Source: Kitasatospora herbaricolor
GTDB lineage: Bacteria; Actinomycetota; Actinomycetes; Streptomycetales; Streptomycetaceae
Direction: 5' to 3'
NCBI RefSeq assembly: GCF_030813695.1
Contig: NZ_JAUSVA010000002.1
Location: forward strand, 5,270,001-5,334,000
DNA length: 64,000 nt
This document shows positions 32,374 to 41,337 of this stretch, one piece after another. The position numbers and the translations under genes are program-made. How positions within the stretch are numbered: the first letter of the stretch is position 1; every line of letters starts with the position of its first letter. The notes below the pieces were generated by a model. It was not told the origin of the DNA. It ran no database searches and worked only from the letters and a program-made list of their open reading frames with translations.

Positions 32374-34623
32374 CTACGGCTGCTCGGTCGGCTTCCCGGT
32401 GCCGCGCGGCCGGCGCTGCGAGGCACCGGGGGAGGGCGTCGCGTCGGTGGCGCCCGGGCTGGCCGCCGGGCCGGTGGTGGACTTCGGGTCGGTCCGCGGC
32501 GGCGGGTCGGGGATGTAGATCATGTTCAGCGGCTCCTTGGGGGCGCCGCGCAGTGCCTGGTTCATGGCGTCGCGCCAGATCGGGCCGGGGCCGGTGGCGC
32601 CGAAGACCTCGCGGGTGAACTCCCCGTTGATGGTGATGTTCCGCATCTCGACGCCGCCGGCGGGGCCGCCGAGCCAGACGGCGGTGGCCAGCTGCGGGGT
32701 GTAGCCGTCGAACCAGGCGGCCTTCTTCTGGTCCGAGGTACCGGTCTTGCCGGCGATCTGCCGCCGGTCGCTCAGACCGAGGTCGGCGCCCGTGCCCTTC
32801 TCGGTCACACCGTTCAGGACGGTGGTCAGGGTGTCGGCGGTCAGCTGCGAGATCACCTGGTTGCAGGAGGCGGGCGGCACCGGGACGTCCCGGCCGTCCA
32901 CCCGGGTGATCTTGTTGATCGAGAGCGGGGAGCAGTAGACGCCGCGGGCGGCGAAGGTCGCGTAGACGTTCGCCATGGTCAGCGGGCTGACCTCCTCCAC
33001 GCCCAGCGCCATCGCGGGCACCTCCTCCAGCGGCTTGCCGCTGGCCTTGGCGCCGATGCCGAGCTTGTTGGCCATCTGCTTGACCGGGCAGAGCCCGATC
33101 TCCTGCTCCATCTGCACGAAGTAGGTGTTGACCGACAGGGCCATCGCCTCCTTCAGCTGGTACGGGCCGATCTCCTTGGCCGACTCGTTGGGGACGCTCC
33201 GCTCCTTGCCGGTGGCGAGGTTCTTCCAGGTGCCGTCGCAGGTCTTCATGGTCGGGTAGTCGATCCGGTTCGGCGCCGGGTACGACTGGGTCGCCGGGAG
33301 CCCGGCCTCCAGCGCCGCCGCCGCGACCACCGGCTTGAAGGTCGACCCGGGCTGGAACCCGTTGCCGCCGCCCATCGCCGCGTCGACGTTGTAGTTGACG
33401 ACGGTCTCGTTCTTGCCCGGGTCCAGGCCGTAGGGGCGGGTCTGCGCCATCGCCAGGATCTTCCCGCTGCCGGGTTCGATCATGGTGGCGGCGGCCGAGA
33501 CGGGGTCGGTGACCCTGACGTTGCTGCTCACGGCGTCCTGCGCGGCGGCCTGCTTGTCCGGGTCGAGGGTGGTGTAGATGTTCAGGCCGCCCTGGTCCCA
33601 GAACTTCTTGCGCTCGGCGGCGCTCTTGCCGAAGGCCGGGTCCTGCTTCACCACGTGCCGGACGTAGTCGCAGAAGAAGCCCATCCCCGCCTGGGCGGTG
33701 ATGCAGCCGTTGCGCGGGGGGTGGAAGGCCAGCCCGAGCGGGGCGGCCTTGGCCTCCTTGGCCTGGTCCGCGGTGATGTGCTTGTTCTCCAGCAGCTTGT
33801 CGATCACCACGTCGCGGCGCTTCTGCGCCGCCTGCGGGTGCAGCTTGGGGTCGTACTGGGAGGGGTTCTGCACCAGGCCGGCCAGGGTGGCGGCCTCGGG
33901 GACGGTGAGGTCCTTGTTGCTCTTGCCGAAGTAGCGCTGGGAGGCGGCCTCGACGCCGTAGGCGCCGTTCCCGTAGTACGTGATGTTGAGGTAGTTGGTG
34001 AGGATCTGGTCCTTGGTCAGGTCCTCCTCCAGCTTGATGGCGTACTTCAGCTCCTGGATCTTGCGACCCAGGGTCTTGCGCTGCGCCTCCCGGACGGCCG
34101 CCACGTCGTCGCCGGCCTTCTCCACGTTGACGTTCTTCACGTACTGCTGGGTGAGTGTGGACGCGCCCTGGACGGTGCTGCCGCTCTCGGCGTTCTTGCT
34201 GGCCGCACGGAGCACGCCCTTGAGGTCTACCGCGCCGTGCTCGTAGAAGCGGGCGTCCTCGATGTCGACCTGGGCCCGGCGCATGATCGGCGCCATCTGC
34301 TCGGCGGTCAGCACCGTCCGGTCGCGCTCGTACACCTTGGCTATCAGGCCGCCCTTGGCGTCGAATATCTGGGTCGCCTGGGCGAGCGCCGGGGTCTTGA
34401 ACTCGTCCGGGATGCTGTCGAAACTGTCGGCGGTGTTCTTGGCGGTGAGCCCGAGCGCGCCGACGGCGGGCAGCGCCATGCCGGCCAACAGGACGCCGGA
34501 CAGCACACTGACCGTCAGGAAGGTCACTCCGTGGCGGGTGTGGCGGAGTGCCGCGCTCCCGCGGTCTGCTCTGAGTCGTGGGGTCTCGGAGGAGTCGGGC
34601 CTCGGGGGGCGCGTCGGTGCCAT
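32374..34623 (-). CDS. class A penicillin-binding protein (glycosyltransferase/transpeptidase)
   Basis: The 749-residue bifunctional peptidoglycan synthase has a short cytoplasmic tail and one membrane helix (~32-56, FLTVSVLSGVLLAGMALPAV). The GT51 domain (~90-260) has VDIEDARFYEHGAVD (catalytic Glu), GASTLTQQYVKN and RKIQELKYAIKLE. The transpeptidase domain (~350-660) has the three active-site motifs: GSTFKP (SxxK), SVNTY (SxN) and AGKTGTSD (KTG). It ends with a Pro/Ser/Thr-rich tail. It polymerises and crosslinks peptidoglycan at the cytoplasmic membrane. The neighbouring genes give no division or sporulation context. Confidence 0.96.
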   Translation of the reverse strand: MAPTRPPRPDSSETPRLRADRGSAALRHTRHGVTFLTVSVLSGVLLAGMALPAVGALGLTAKNTADSFDSIPDEFKTPALAQATQIFDAKGGLIAKVYERDRTVLTAEQMAPIMRRAQVDIEDARFYEHGAVDLKGVLRAASKNAESGSTVQGASTLTQQYVKNVNVEKAGDDVAAVREAQRKTLGRKIQELKYAIKLEEDLTKDQILTNYLNITYYGNGAYGVEAASQRYFGKSNKDLTVPEAATLAGLVQNPSQYDPKLHPQAAQKRRDVVIDKLLENKHITADQAKEAKAAPLGLAFHPPRNGCITAQAGMGFFCDYVRHVVKQDPAFGKSAAERKKFWDQGGLNIYTTLDPDKQAAAQDAVSSNVRVTDPVSAAATMIEPGSGKILAMAQTRPYGLDPGKNETVVNYNVDAAMGGGNGFQPGSTFKPVVAAAALEAGLPATQSYPAPNRIDYPTMKTCDGTWKNLATGKERSVPNESAKEIGPYQLKEAMALSVNTYFVQMEQEIGLCPVKQMANKLGIGAKASGKPLEEVPAMALGVEEVSPLTMANVYATFAARGVYCSPLSINKITRVDGRDVPVPPASCNQVISQLTADTLTTVLNGVTEKGTGADLGLSDRRQIAGKTGTSDQKKAAWFDGYTPQLATAVWLGGPAGGVEMRNITINGEFTREVFGATGPGPIWRDAMNQALRGAPKEPLNMIYIPDPPPRTDPKSTTGPAASPGATDATPSPGASQRRPRGTGKPTEQP

Positions 34624-34781
34624 GCCCGAACACTATGTCCACCCGCGCCGCACACGGGGACAAGTGTTCGCACACGGCTGTCACAAACCTGCGACAACTT
34701 CACCGGCTCAACCTTCCGCCCCAGGGGCTCCGGTGACGCGGTCTCACGCCGCCGGTCGGCGGCCCGCCGGGCGGCCGGGAC

Positions 34782-35987
34782 TCACCCCACCGGAACGGGC
34801 CGCGTGAGCACCGGCGCGGGCGCCGGCCGGAACCAGCCCCGGGCGCCGAACAGCAGCAGCCCGCCGAGCCCGATCCCGCCGACGGCGCAGAGCGCGACCG
34901 CGCGCAGCGAGGTGTCCACCAGTGCCCCCGAGACCGCGTAGCCGAGCGCGTTGCCGGTCGCGAACAGGGTGATCAGCCAGGCGAAGGCCTCGGTGACCGT
35001 GCCGGCCGGCGCCAGTTCGGCGATCAGCACGAAGGCGGCCGCCAGCAGGGGGGCCAGCCCGATGCCGGAGAGCAGCGCCAGCGCGCAGAACGCCGCCGGG
35101 CCGGGGAGCAGCAGCAGCGGCAGGTAGGCGGCGGCCATCCCGAGGGCCATCACCCAGGTCCGGGTGGCGGTGCCGCTGCGCCACTTGACCGCGCCGTACA
35201 CCAGCGCGCCGGCCAGCCCGCCGACGGCGGCCAGGGCGAGCAGCGTGCCCGCGCCGCCGGGGACGCCGCTGTGCTGCTCGGCGTAGGCGATGAAGAGCAC
35301 GTTCTGCGAGCCGACCGTCCAGCCGGCGCCGGCCAGGCCGATCAGCAGCAGCACCAGGCCGGGCGAGCGCAGCGGGCCCAGCAGCCCGGCGGACTGCGCG
35401 CGCGGCGGGGCCTGCCAGGCGCGGGCGGGTGCGGCGGTGGCGACCACCAGGGCGCCGGCCAGGCCGAGTCCGGCGGCCGTCCACAGCGCGGTGACGGGGC
35501 TGAAGGCGGCGGCGATGCCGGCCACCGCGAGCGGTCCGGCGACGTAGAGGATCTGCTGGGCGGCGGAGTCGAAGGCGTACGCGGTGTCCAGCTGCTCCTC
35601 CTCGACCACGGCGGGCCACAGGGCGCGCAGGCAGGGCTCCAGCGGGGGCATGGCGAGACCGGCGACGGCGGCGCCGACGGTGGCGGCGACGGGCGAGCCC
35701 GGGGCGAGGGCGAGCAGGGCGTACCCGAGCCCGGCGACCACGGCCGCGCTGAGCAGTACCCGGGGCTGGCCGGTGCGGTCGACGATCCGGCCGAGGACGG
35801 GCCCGCCGACGGCGGCGGCGATCGCGTACGCGGCGGTGGCCAGGCCGATCCGTCCGTACGGGGCGCCGGCGTCACGCAGGGCGAGGGCGATCACGAGGGC
35901 GGTCATGCCGGCCGGGAGGCGCCCGAGCAGGGTGCCGAGCAGGAGTCGGGTGACGTGCGGGGCACGGAGCAGGGCGAGGTAGCCCAT
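34782..35987 (-). CDS. MFS exporter-like transporter
   Basis: ATG 35987 is chosen over the upstream TTG 36032 because a promoter and palindrome at 36034-36060 would place the transcription start near 36027, and GGAGA precedes this ATG. The 401-residue product has 12 hydrophobic segments with loop 2-3 GRIVDRTGQPR, typical of a drug-exporter-like MFS family. The C-terminus ends in Pro/Val. The substrate is unknown. The palindrome over the -10 suggests tight repression by an unlinked regulator. Confidence 0.85.
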   Translation of the reverse strand: MGYLALLRAPHVTRLLLGTLLGRLPAGMTALVIALALRDAGAPYGRIGLATAAYAIAAAVGGPVLGRIVDRTGQPRVLLSAAVVAGLGYALLALAPGSPVAATVGAAVAGLAMPPLEPCLRALWPAVVEEEQLDTAYAFDSAAQQILYVAGPLAVAGIAAAFSPVTALWTAAGLGLAGALVVATAAPARAWQAPPRAQSAGLLGPLRSPGLVLLLIGLAGAGWTVGSQNVLFIAYAEQHSGVPGGAGTLLALAAVGGLAGALVYGAVKWRSGTATRTWVMALGMAAAYLPLLLLPGPAAFCALALLSGIGLAPLLAAAFVLIAELAPAGTVTEAFAWLITLFATGNALGYAVSGALVDTSLRAVALCAVGGIGLGGLLLFGARGWFRPAPAPVLTRPVPVG

Positions 35988-36033
35988 GGGGGCGGGTCTC
36001 CGGTGGGCAGGGGGCGGGAGGACGGTACTCAAA

Positions 36034-36060
36034 GTTATACGTATAACCGGACGGGGTCAA
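36034..36060 (-). promoter_or_regulatory. promoter with a perfect 14-bp operator for the MFS gene
   Basis: GTTATACGTATAAC (36034-36047) is a perfect palindrome. On the reverse strand it contains TATAAC (36039-36034) as a near-consensus -10, with TTGACC (36060-36055) as -35 at a short 15-nt spacing. A repressor bound here would block RNA polymerase. Confidence 0.65.
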
Positions 36061-36110
36061 TCGAGCCGTCGGGGGCGGATGTGATGGGGCGTCAGCTTGG
36101 TTCGTGCCCG

Positions 36111-36157
36111 CATCTCAAACATGTGCTTTGAACATCTCAAAGCTTTACTGCTAATGT
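36111..36157 (+). promoter_or_regulatory. promoter with direct and inverted repeats ahead of the leader ORF
   Basis: TTGAAC (36128-36133), an 18-nt spacer and TAATGT (36152-36157) make a good vegetative-type promoter ending seven bases before ATG 36165, which fits a leaderless transcript. CATCTCAAA is repeated at 36111 and 36133 (22-bp period). CTTTGA-N5-TCAAAG (36126-36142) is an inverted repeat over the -35. Confidence 0.6.
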
Positions 36158-36164
36158 TCCGCTC

Positions 36165-36281
36165 ATGACCACCACAGGCGCACCCCGAATGCAGGGCCAG
36201 GGCTCGACGCCCGCGGCCGGCATGCGCCTGTCCGGTGCTGTGGACGGCCCGCGCGCCTGTCGCGCCGGCAGCTGTATCTAG
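36165..36281 (+). CDS. candidate 38-residue leader peptide with two C-terminal Cys (TGT) codons
   Basis: ATG 36165 sits seven bases after a good -10 and encodes 38 residues ending RACRAGSCI. Both Cys codons are TGT, rare in this genome. The stop TAG (36279-36281) overlaps the first bases of a 10-bp stem whose partner lies at 36326-36335. The symporter gene begins 104 bp downstream. A later in-frame ATG would leave the last 19 residues. This is the geometry of a translation-dependent attenuator. Family databases were not searched, and a chance ORF is possible. Confidence 0.45.
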   Translation: MTTTGAPRMQGQGSTPAAGMRLSGAVDGPRACRAGSCI

Positions 36282-36335
36282 GCGGCACGCCCCGAGGCAC
36301 CTCCCCCGAGGTGCCGGATCCGCGCCGTGCCGCCT
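36280..36335 (+). promoter_or_regulatory. nested hairpins between the leader ORF and the symporter gene
   Basis: An outer 10-bp stem pairs AGGCGGCACG (36280-36289) with CGTGCCGCCT (36326-36335). Inside it an 8-bp hairpin pairs GGCACCTC (36296-36303) with GAGGTGCC (36308-36315) around four C. The 5' arm of the outer stem starts in the leader stop codon, so a ribosome there would open the outer stem but not the inner one. Confidence 0.55.
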
Positions 36336-36385
36336 CCCCGTCTCCCCTCCCCGTTCCGCACTCCCTCCCCCGGAGCCGCACCGCC

Positions 36386-37729
36386 ATGTCCGCAGCGCCC
36401 GACGCCACCGCGTCGCCCTCCCTGCTCACCCGGGTCCGGAAGACCCCCTTCTGGGTCCAGATCGTCGCCGGCCTCGTGCTCGGCGTCGCCCTCGGCTACC
36501 TCGCCCGGACCGCCGACATCTCCTGGCTGGCCACCACCCTGGAGACCATCGGCAAGATCTTCGTCCAGCTGCTCAAGCTGGCCGTCCCGCCGCTGGTCTT
36601 CACCGCGATCGTGGTGAGCGTCGCCAACCTGCGCAACGTCACCAACGCCGCCCGGCTGGCCGGCCGGACCCTGCTCTGGTTCCTGATCACCTCGCTGATC
36701 GCCGTCGCGATCGGCCTGGGCCTGGGCCTGCTCACCAACCCCGGCCAGGGCACCGACCTCTCCACCGAGGGGCTGAAGGCACCCAAGTCCTCCGGCACCT
36801 GGGTCGACTTCCTGACCGGCATCATCCCGACCAACATCGTCACCTCGTTCACCGAGGTGAACGTCCTGCAGATCGTCTTCCTGGCGGTCGTGGTCGGCGC
36901 CGCGATCATCAAGCTCGGCGACAAGGCCGCCCCGGTCCTCAAGCTCAACGAGACCGTCCTGGAGCTCACCCAGACCGCCCTGTGGTGGGTCATCCGGCTC
37001 TCCCCGCTCGGCACCCTCGGCCTGATCGGCAAGTCCGTCGCCAAGTACGGCTGGGACCTGCTGGAGCCCTTCGCCACCCTCACCGCGGACGTCTACGTCG
37101 GCTGCGCCCTGGTGCTGTTCGTGGTCTACTCCCTGCTCCTGAAGTTCGTCGGCGGCCTCAACCCGCTCAACTTCTTCAAGGGCGCCTGGCCCGCCATCCA
37201 GCTGGCCTTCGTCTCGCGCTCCTCGGTCGGCACCCTGCCGGTCACCCGCCGCGTCACCGAGCGCCTCGGCGTCCCGAGCGACTACGCCAGCTTCGCCGTC
37301 CCGTTCGGGGCCACCACCAAGATGGACGGCTGCGCCGCGATCTACCCCTCGCTGGCCGCGATCTTCGTCGCCCAGGTCTACGGCGTCCACCTCGGCATCG
37401 GTGACTACCTGCTGATCGCCTTCGTCTCGGTGATCGGCTCCGCCGCCACCGCCGGTCTGACCGGCGCCATCGTGATGCTGACCCTGACCCTCTCCACCTT
37501 GGGCCTGCCCCTGGAGGGCGTCGGTCTGCTGCTGGCCATCGACCCGATCCTGGACATGGTGCGCACCGCCACCAACGTGGCCGGGCAGGCGGTCGTGCCG
37601 ATCCTGGTGGCGGCCCGCGAGAAGACCCTCGACCTGGTGGCCTACAACAACCCGACGGGTGACCTGTACGCCGAGGCGCCGGTCCCCGTGCCGGCCCAGG
37701 CCGGCGAGAAGGTGCCCGCCGCGGCCTGA
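36386..37729 (+). CDS. DAACS-family cation:dicarboxylate/amino-acid symporter
   Basis: ATG 36386 is chosen since the upstream GTG 36311 lies in a hairpin and adds a Pro/Ser tail. The 447-residue protein has about eight membrane helices plus re-entrant loops: KTPFWVQIVAGLVLGVALGY at the start, SRSSVGTLPVT for hairpin 1, PFGATTKMDGCAAIYPSL for the NMDG region, and DPILDMVRTATNVAGQAVV at the end. In the last motif the Arg-Thr that recognises acidic substrates is kept, but the usual final Asp is Gln. Substrates of the family are glutamate, aspartate, C4-dicarboxylates or cystine. The Cys-containing leader peptide upstream would favour cystine, which is inference. Confidence 0.9.
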   Translation: MSAAPDATASPSLLTRVRKTPFWVQIVAGLVLGVALGYLARTADISWLATTLETIGKIFVQLLKLAVPPLVFTAIVVSVANLRNVTNAARLAGRTLLWFLITSLIAVAIGLGLGLLTNPGQGTDLSTEGLKAPKSSGTWVDFLTGIIPTNIVTSFTEVNVLQIVFLAVVVGAAIIKLGDKAAPVLKLNETVLELTQTALWWVIRLSPLGTLGLIGKSVAKYGWDLLEPFATLTADVYVGCALVLFVVYSLLLKFVGGLNPLNFFKGAWPAIQLAFVSRSSVGTLPVTRRVTERLGVPSDYASFAVPFGATTKMDGCAAIYPSLAAIFVAQVYGVHLGIGDYLLIAFVSVIGSAATAGLTGAIVMLTLTLSTLGLPLEGVGLLLAIDPILDMVRTATNVAGQAVVPILVAAREKTLDLVAYNNPTGDLYAEAPVPVPAQAGEKVPAAA

Positions 37730-37750
37730 CCACCCCGGCCCCGCCCGCGA

Positions 37751-37796
37751 CAGCCCGCGAGCCCGCTCCCCCGACGGGGAGCGGGCTCGCGGGCTG
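37751..37796 (+). terminator. 21-bp perfect hairpin terminator of the symporter gene
   Basis: 37751-37771 pairs perfectly with 37776-37796 around a CGAC loop, 21 bases after the stop codon. Confidence 0.85.
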
Positions 37797-37837
37797 CTGC
37801 CGGCCGGAGCGGTTCGCCCGCCGCCGGACACGAGGCA

Positions 37838-37872
37838 GGGGGCCCGCCGCGTCCAGGACGTGGCGAGCCCCC
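37838..37872. terminator. long imperfect hairpin, probable terminator on the cold-shock side
   Basis: GGGGGC at 37838 pairs with GCCCCC at 37867, with CGCC/GGCG and CGT/ACG continuing the stem; one mismatch and one G-T pair interrupt it. It lies between the symporter terminator and the cold-shock gene end. A small 6-bp hairpin GGACCC/GGGTCC (37922-37937) lies closer to the cold-shock stop codon. Confidence 0.6.
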
Positions 37873-37964
37873 TTGGGTGCTGCTCGTTGTGCTCATGGTG
37901 GCGGCAGTGAGGGCCACCGTCGGACCCAGTCGGGTCCCGAGCGATCAGAACATCATGAGGATGG

Positions 37965-38168
37965 TCAGATAGCGGTGACGTTCTCCGCCTGCGGGCCCTT
38001 CGGGCCCTGGGTGACGTCGAAGCTGACCGCCTGGTTCTCCTCCAGCGAGCGGAAACCGTTCGCGTTGATGGCGGAGTAGTGGACGAAGACGTCGGGGCCG
38101 CCGCCCTCCTGGGCGATGAAGCCGAAGCCCTTCTCAGCGTTGAACCACTTGACGGTTCCCTGAGCCAT
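37965..38168 (-). CDS. CspA-family cold-shock protein
   Basis: The 67-residue single-domain OB-fold protein has RNP1 KGFGFI and RNP2 VFVHYSAI, with the family start [16 protein letters not shown]. It binds single-stranded RNA/DNA and acts as an RNA chaperone. The length and all aromatic contact residues fit the family. ATG 38168 is preceded by AAGGAGAACGGC. Its leader contains a strong stem-loop with T-tracts at 38274-38317, unusual in this GC-rich genome, so transcription may be attenuated or temperature-responsive. It is divergent from mqnA. Confidence 0.96.
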   Translation of the reverse strand: MAQGTVKWFNAEKGFGFIAQEGGGPDVFVHYSAINANGFRSLEENQAVSFDVTQGPKGPQAENVTAI

Positions 38169-38273
38169 GCCGTTCTCCTTGCGAGGGACGTATTGGGTGC
38201 CACACCGCGTGGCACCCGGTCCGCTGCGCTGATCGCCCCGCCTCCGGAGTGGGTCCGGAGTTTTTCGATATTG

Positions 38274-38317
38274 CTGAAAAACTACAAAAAGCCTGCGGTT
38301 ACATGCTCCGCAGGCTT
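38274..38317 (-). terminator. intrinsic-terminator-like stem-loop in the cold-shock gene leader
   Basis: Reading leftward, AAGCCTGCGG (38317-38308) pairs with CCGCAGGCTT (38298-38289) over a nine-base loop. TTTTTGTAGTTTTT follows, a rare T-rich tail in this genome. It lies about 120 nt upstream of the cold-shock start codon on the same strand, so it could act as an attenuator or as a structured 5' leader. Confidence 0.65.
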
Positions 38318-38396
38318 CAAGTACTGCAAGGGGAATCAAACTGCAACTGAGGGCAACGCTAGCACGCGGTCGTGGTGGCGACCAGGGGTGACTTGA

Positions 38397-39383
<987 letters not shown>

Positions 39384-39537
39384 ACCGCCTGAACCGCCCC
39401 ACCGGCCCGCACCCGCGCCCTCGATCGGCCCGCCCGCGCCGGCCGCCAGGACGGGTCGCGCCGCCGCCGGCGGCTGCCCCGCGCTCCGTCACCGGTACCG
39501 TCGTGCTGTCGGCCGGCCGTTGAGGGGAGCGCGGGGG

Positions 39538-41223
39538 ATGGAACCACTGGGATCTGACGATCCGGCACGGATCGGCGAGTACCGGCTGCTGCGGCGGCTC
39601 GGCGCCGGCGGCATGGGCCGGGTCTACCTGGGCCGCACCGCCGGCGGCCGGACGGTGGCCGTCAAGGTGGTGCGCGGCGAGCTGGCCGAGGACCCGGAGT
39701 TCCGCGCCCGGTTCCGCCAGGAGGTCGCGGCGGCCCGGCTGGTCGGCGGCGCCTGGACGGCCCCCGTGCTGGACGCCGACACCGAGGGCGCCCACCCGTG
39801 GGTCGCCACCGGCTACGTCGCGGGCCCCGCCCTCGGCGCCGCCGTACGGGACTTCGGCCCGCTGCCCGCGGCGGCCGTCCGGGCGATGGGTGCGGGCCTC
39901 GCCGAGGCGCTGGCTCACGTCCACGCCCAGGGGTTGGTGCACCGCGACGTCAAGCCGTCGAACGTGCTGCTCACTCTGGACGGGCCGCGCCTGATCGACT
40001 TCGGCATCGCCCGGGCGCTGGACGCCGCGACCGGGCTCACCCAGTCCGGCTTCGTGGTCGGCTCGCCCGGCTACATGTCGCCCGAACAGGCCCGGGGCGC
40101 GGTGGCGGGGCCGCCCAGCGACGTCTTCTCGCTGGGCGCGGTGCTCGCCTACGCGGCCACCGGCGCGGCGCCGTTCGGCGACGGGGTGAGCGCGGCCGTC
40201 CTGCTCTACCGGGTGCTGCACGAGGAGCCGGAGCTGACCGGGCTGGACGCCGGGCTGGGCGCGATCGTCCGCGACTGCCTGGCCAAGGACCCGGCGTCCC
40301 GGCCGTCCCCCGGCCGGCTGCGGGAGCTGCTGTCGGGTGCCGGGGGCGGCACCGTCCGGCTGCGGCAGGCGGCCTGGCTGCCGCCGGCGGTGGCCGAGGC
40401 CGTCGGCCGGAGCGCGGTCGAGCTGCTGGAGCTGGACCCGGAGGCGCCGGCCGGCACCGGGCCGGCCCCGGCCGACGCGGTGCCGCCGGGCGCCGTACCG
40501 CTGGGATCCGTGGCGCGGGGCGGCACATCGCCCGGCGCCGCTCGGCCGGGAGCCGGGTCGCCCGGAGCCGAACCGGCCGACGAACGGCCCGTCACCGGAA
40601 GGGCGAAGCGGACGGCGCTGCTGGTGGCCCTCGCCGTGCTGGCCGTACCGCTGCTGGTCTACGGCGGCGTCAAGCTCCGTGACTCCACGGGTGGCGGCGG
40701 CACCCCCCTGGGTGACGGCACGCCCGGCACGACCGCCCGGGTGACGACCGGCGTCACCTCCTTCACCACCGGCTGGTCGACCTCCTGGACCACCGGGCCG
40801 AGCCCCTCGGCCCCGGCCGGCAGCCTGCCGCCGCCCGTGTCGGGGAGCCCGGCGCCGGGCGGGCCGAGCGCCGTGCCGGCGGGTTTCCTGGGCGGTTGGG
40901 AGGGGGACATCACCACCAAGATCGTCCCGCTGCCCAGCACCTTCCGGGTCGAGTTCGTGCCCGGCGCCGTCGGCCAGGTGGTCGCCCGCACCAGCAACGC
41001 CTCGCACTTCAGCAGCACCGTCTGCCGGGGCAACGGCACCCTGGTGTCGGCCGAGGCCCGCACGCTGGTGATCCAGGAGGCCCCCGCCGAGGCCACCCCG
41101 GAGTGCACCGGACAGCCCGAGCGCCAGACCTACACGCTCGCCGCGGACGGCCGCCTGCACCTGGAGGTGACCGGCGCCGCGATGGGCTCCGACCCCTCCG
41201 GCGACCTGTCGCGCAAGGGCTGA
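39538..41223 (+). CDS. membrane-anchored Ser/Thr protein kinase
   Basis: Start ATG 39538 follows a G-rich Shine-Dalgarno-like stretch; TTG 39520 is also in frame. The 561-residue protein has a complete N-terminal Hanks-type kinase domain (~15-270): GAGGMGRVYLG, VAVKVV (Lys), VHRDVKPSNVLL (catalytic loop), LIDFGIAR and GYMSPEQA. A Pro/Ala linker leads to one membrane helix near residues 357-380 (TALLVALAVLAVPLLVYGG). An extracellular domain of ~150 residues follows, with a Ser/Thr/Gly-rich stalk and two Cys in its last part. All catalytic motifs are present, so it should be active. Its position between mqnA and mqnC is notable; target unknown. Confidence 0.93.
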   Translation: MEPLGSDDPARIGEYRLLRRLGAGGMGRVYLGRTAGGRTVAVKVVRGELAEDPEFRARFRQEVAAARLVGGAWTAPVLDADTEGAHPWVATGYVAGPALGAAVRDFGPLPAAAVRAMGAGLAEALAHVHAQGLVHRDVKPSNVLLTLDGPRLIDFGIARALDAATGLTQSGFVVGSPGYMSPEQARGAVAGPPSDVFSLGAVLAYAATGAAPFGDGVSAAVLLYRVLHEEPELTGLDAGLGAIVRDCLAKDPASRPSPGRLRELLSGAGGGTVRLRQAAWLPPAVAEAVGRSAVELLELDPEAPAGTGPAPADAVPPGAVPLGSVARGGTSPGAARPGAGSPGAEPADERPVTGRAKRTALLVALAVLAVPLLVYGGVKLRDSTGGGGTPLGDGTPGTTARVTTGVTSFTTGWSTSWTTGPSPSAPAGSLPPPVSGSPAPGGPSAVPAGFLGGWEGDITTKIVPLPSTFRVEFVPGAVGQVVARTSNASHFSSTVCRGNGTLVSAEARTLVIQEAPAEATPECTGQPERQTYTLAADGRLHLEVTGAAMGSDPSGDLSRKG

Positions 41224-41337
41224 CCGGGCGCCGGAAACCTCTGGCGTAGGCTGGTCCGGTCGTCCCCGGTGCGGCTCAGTCCCGCGCCCACCAGCAGTAC
41301 CGCAGCGCAGTACCACCGAGAGAGAGAAGGCCGCCAG

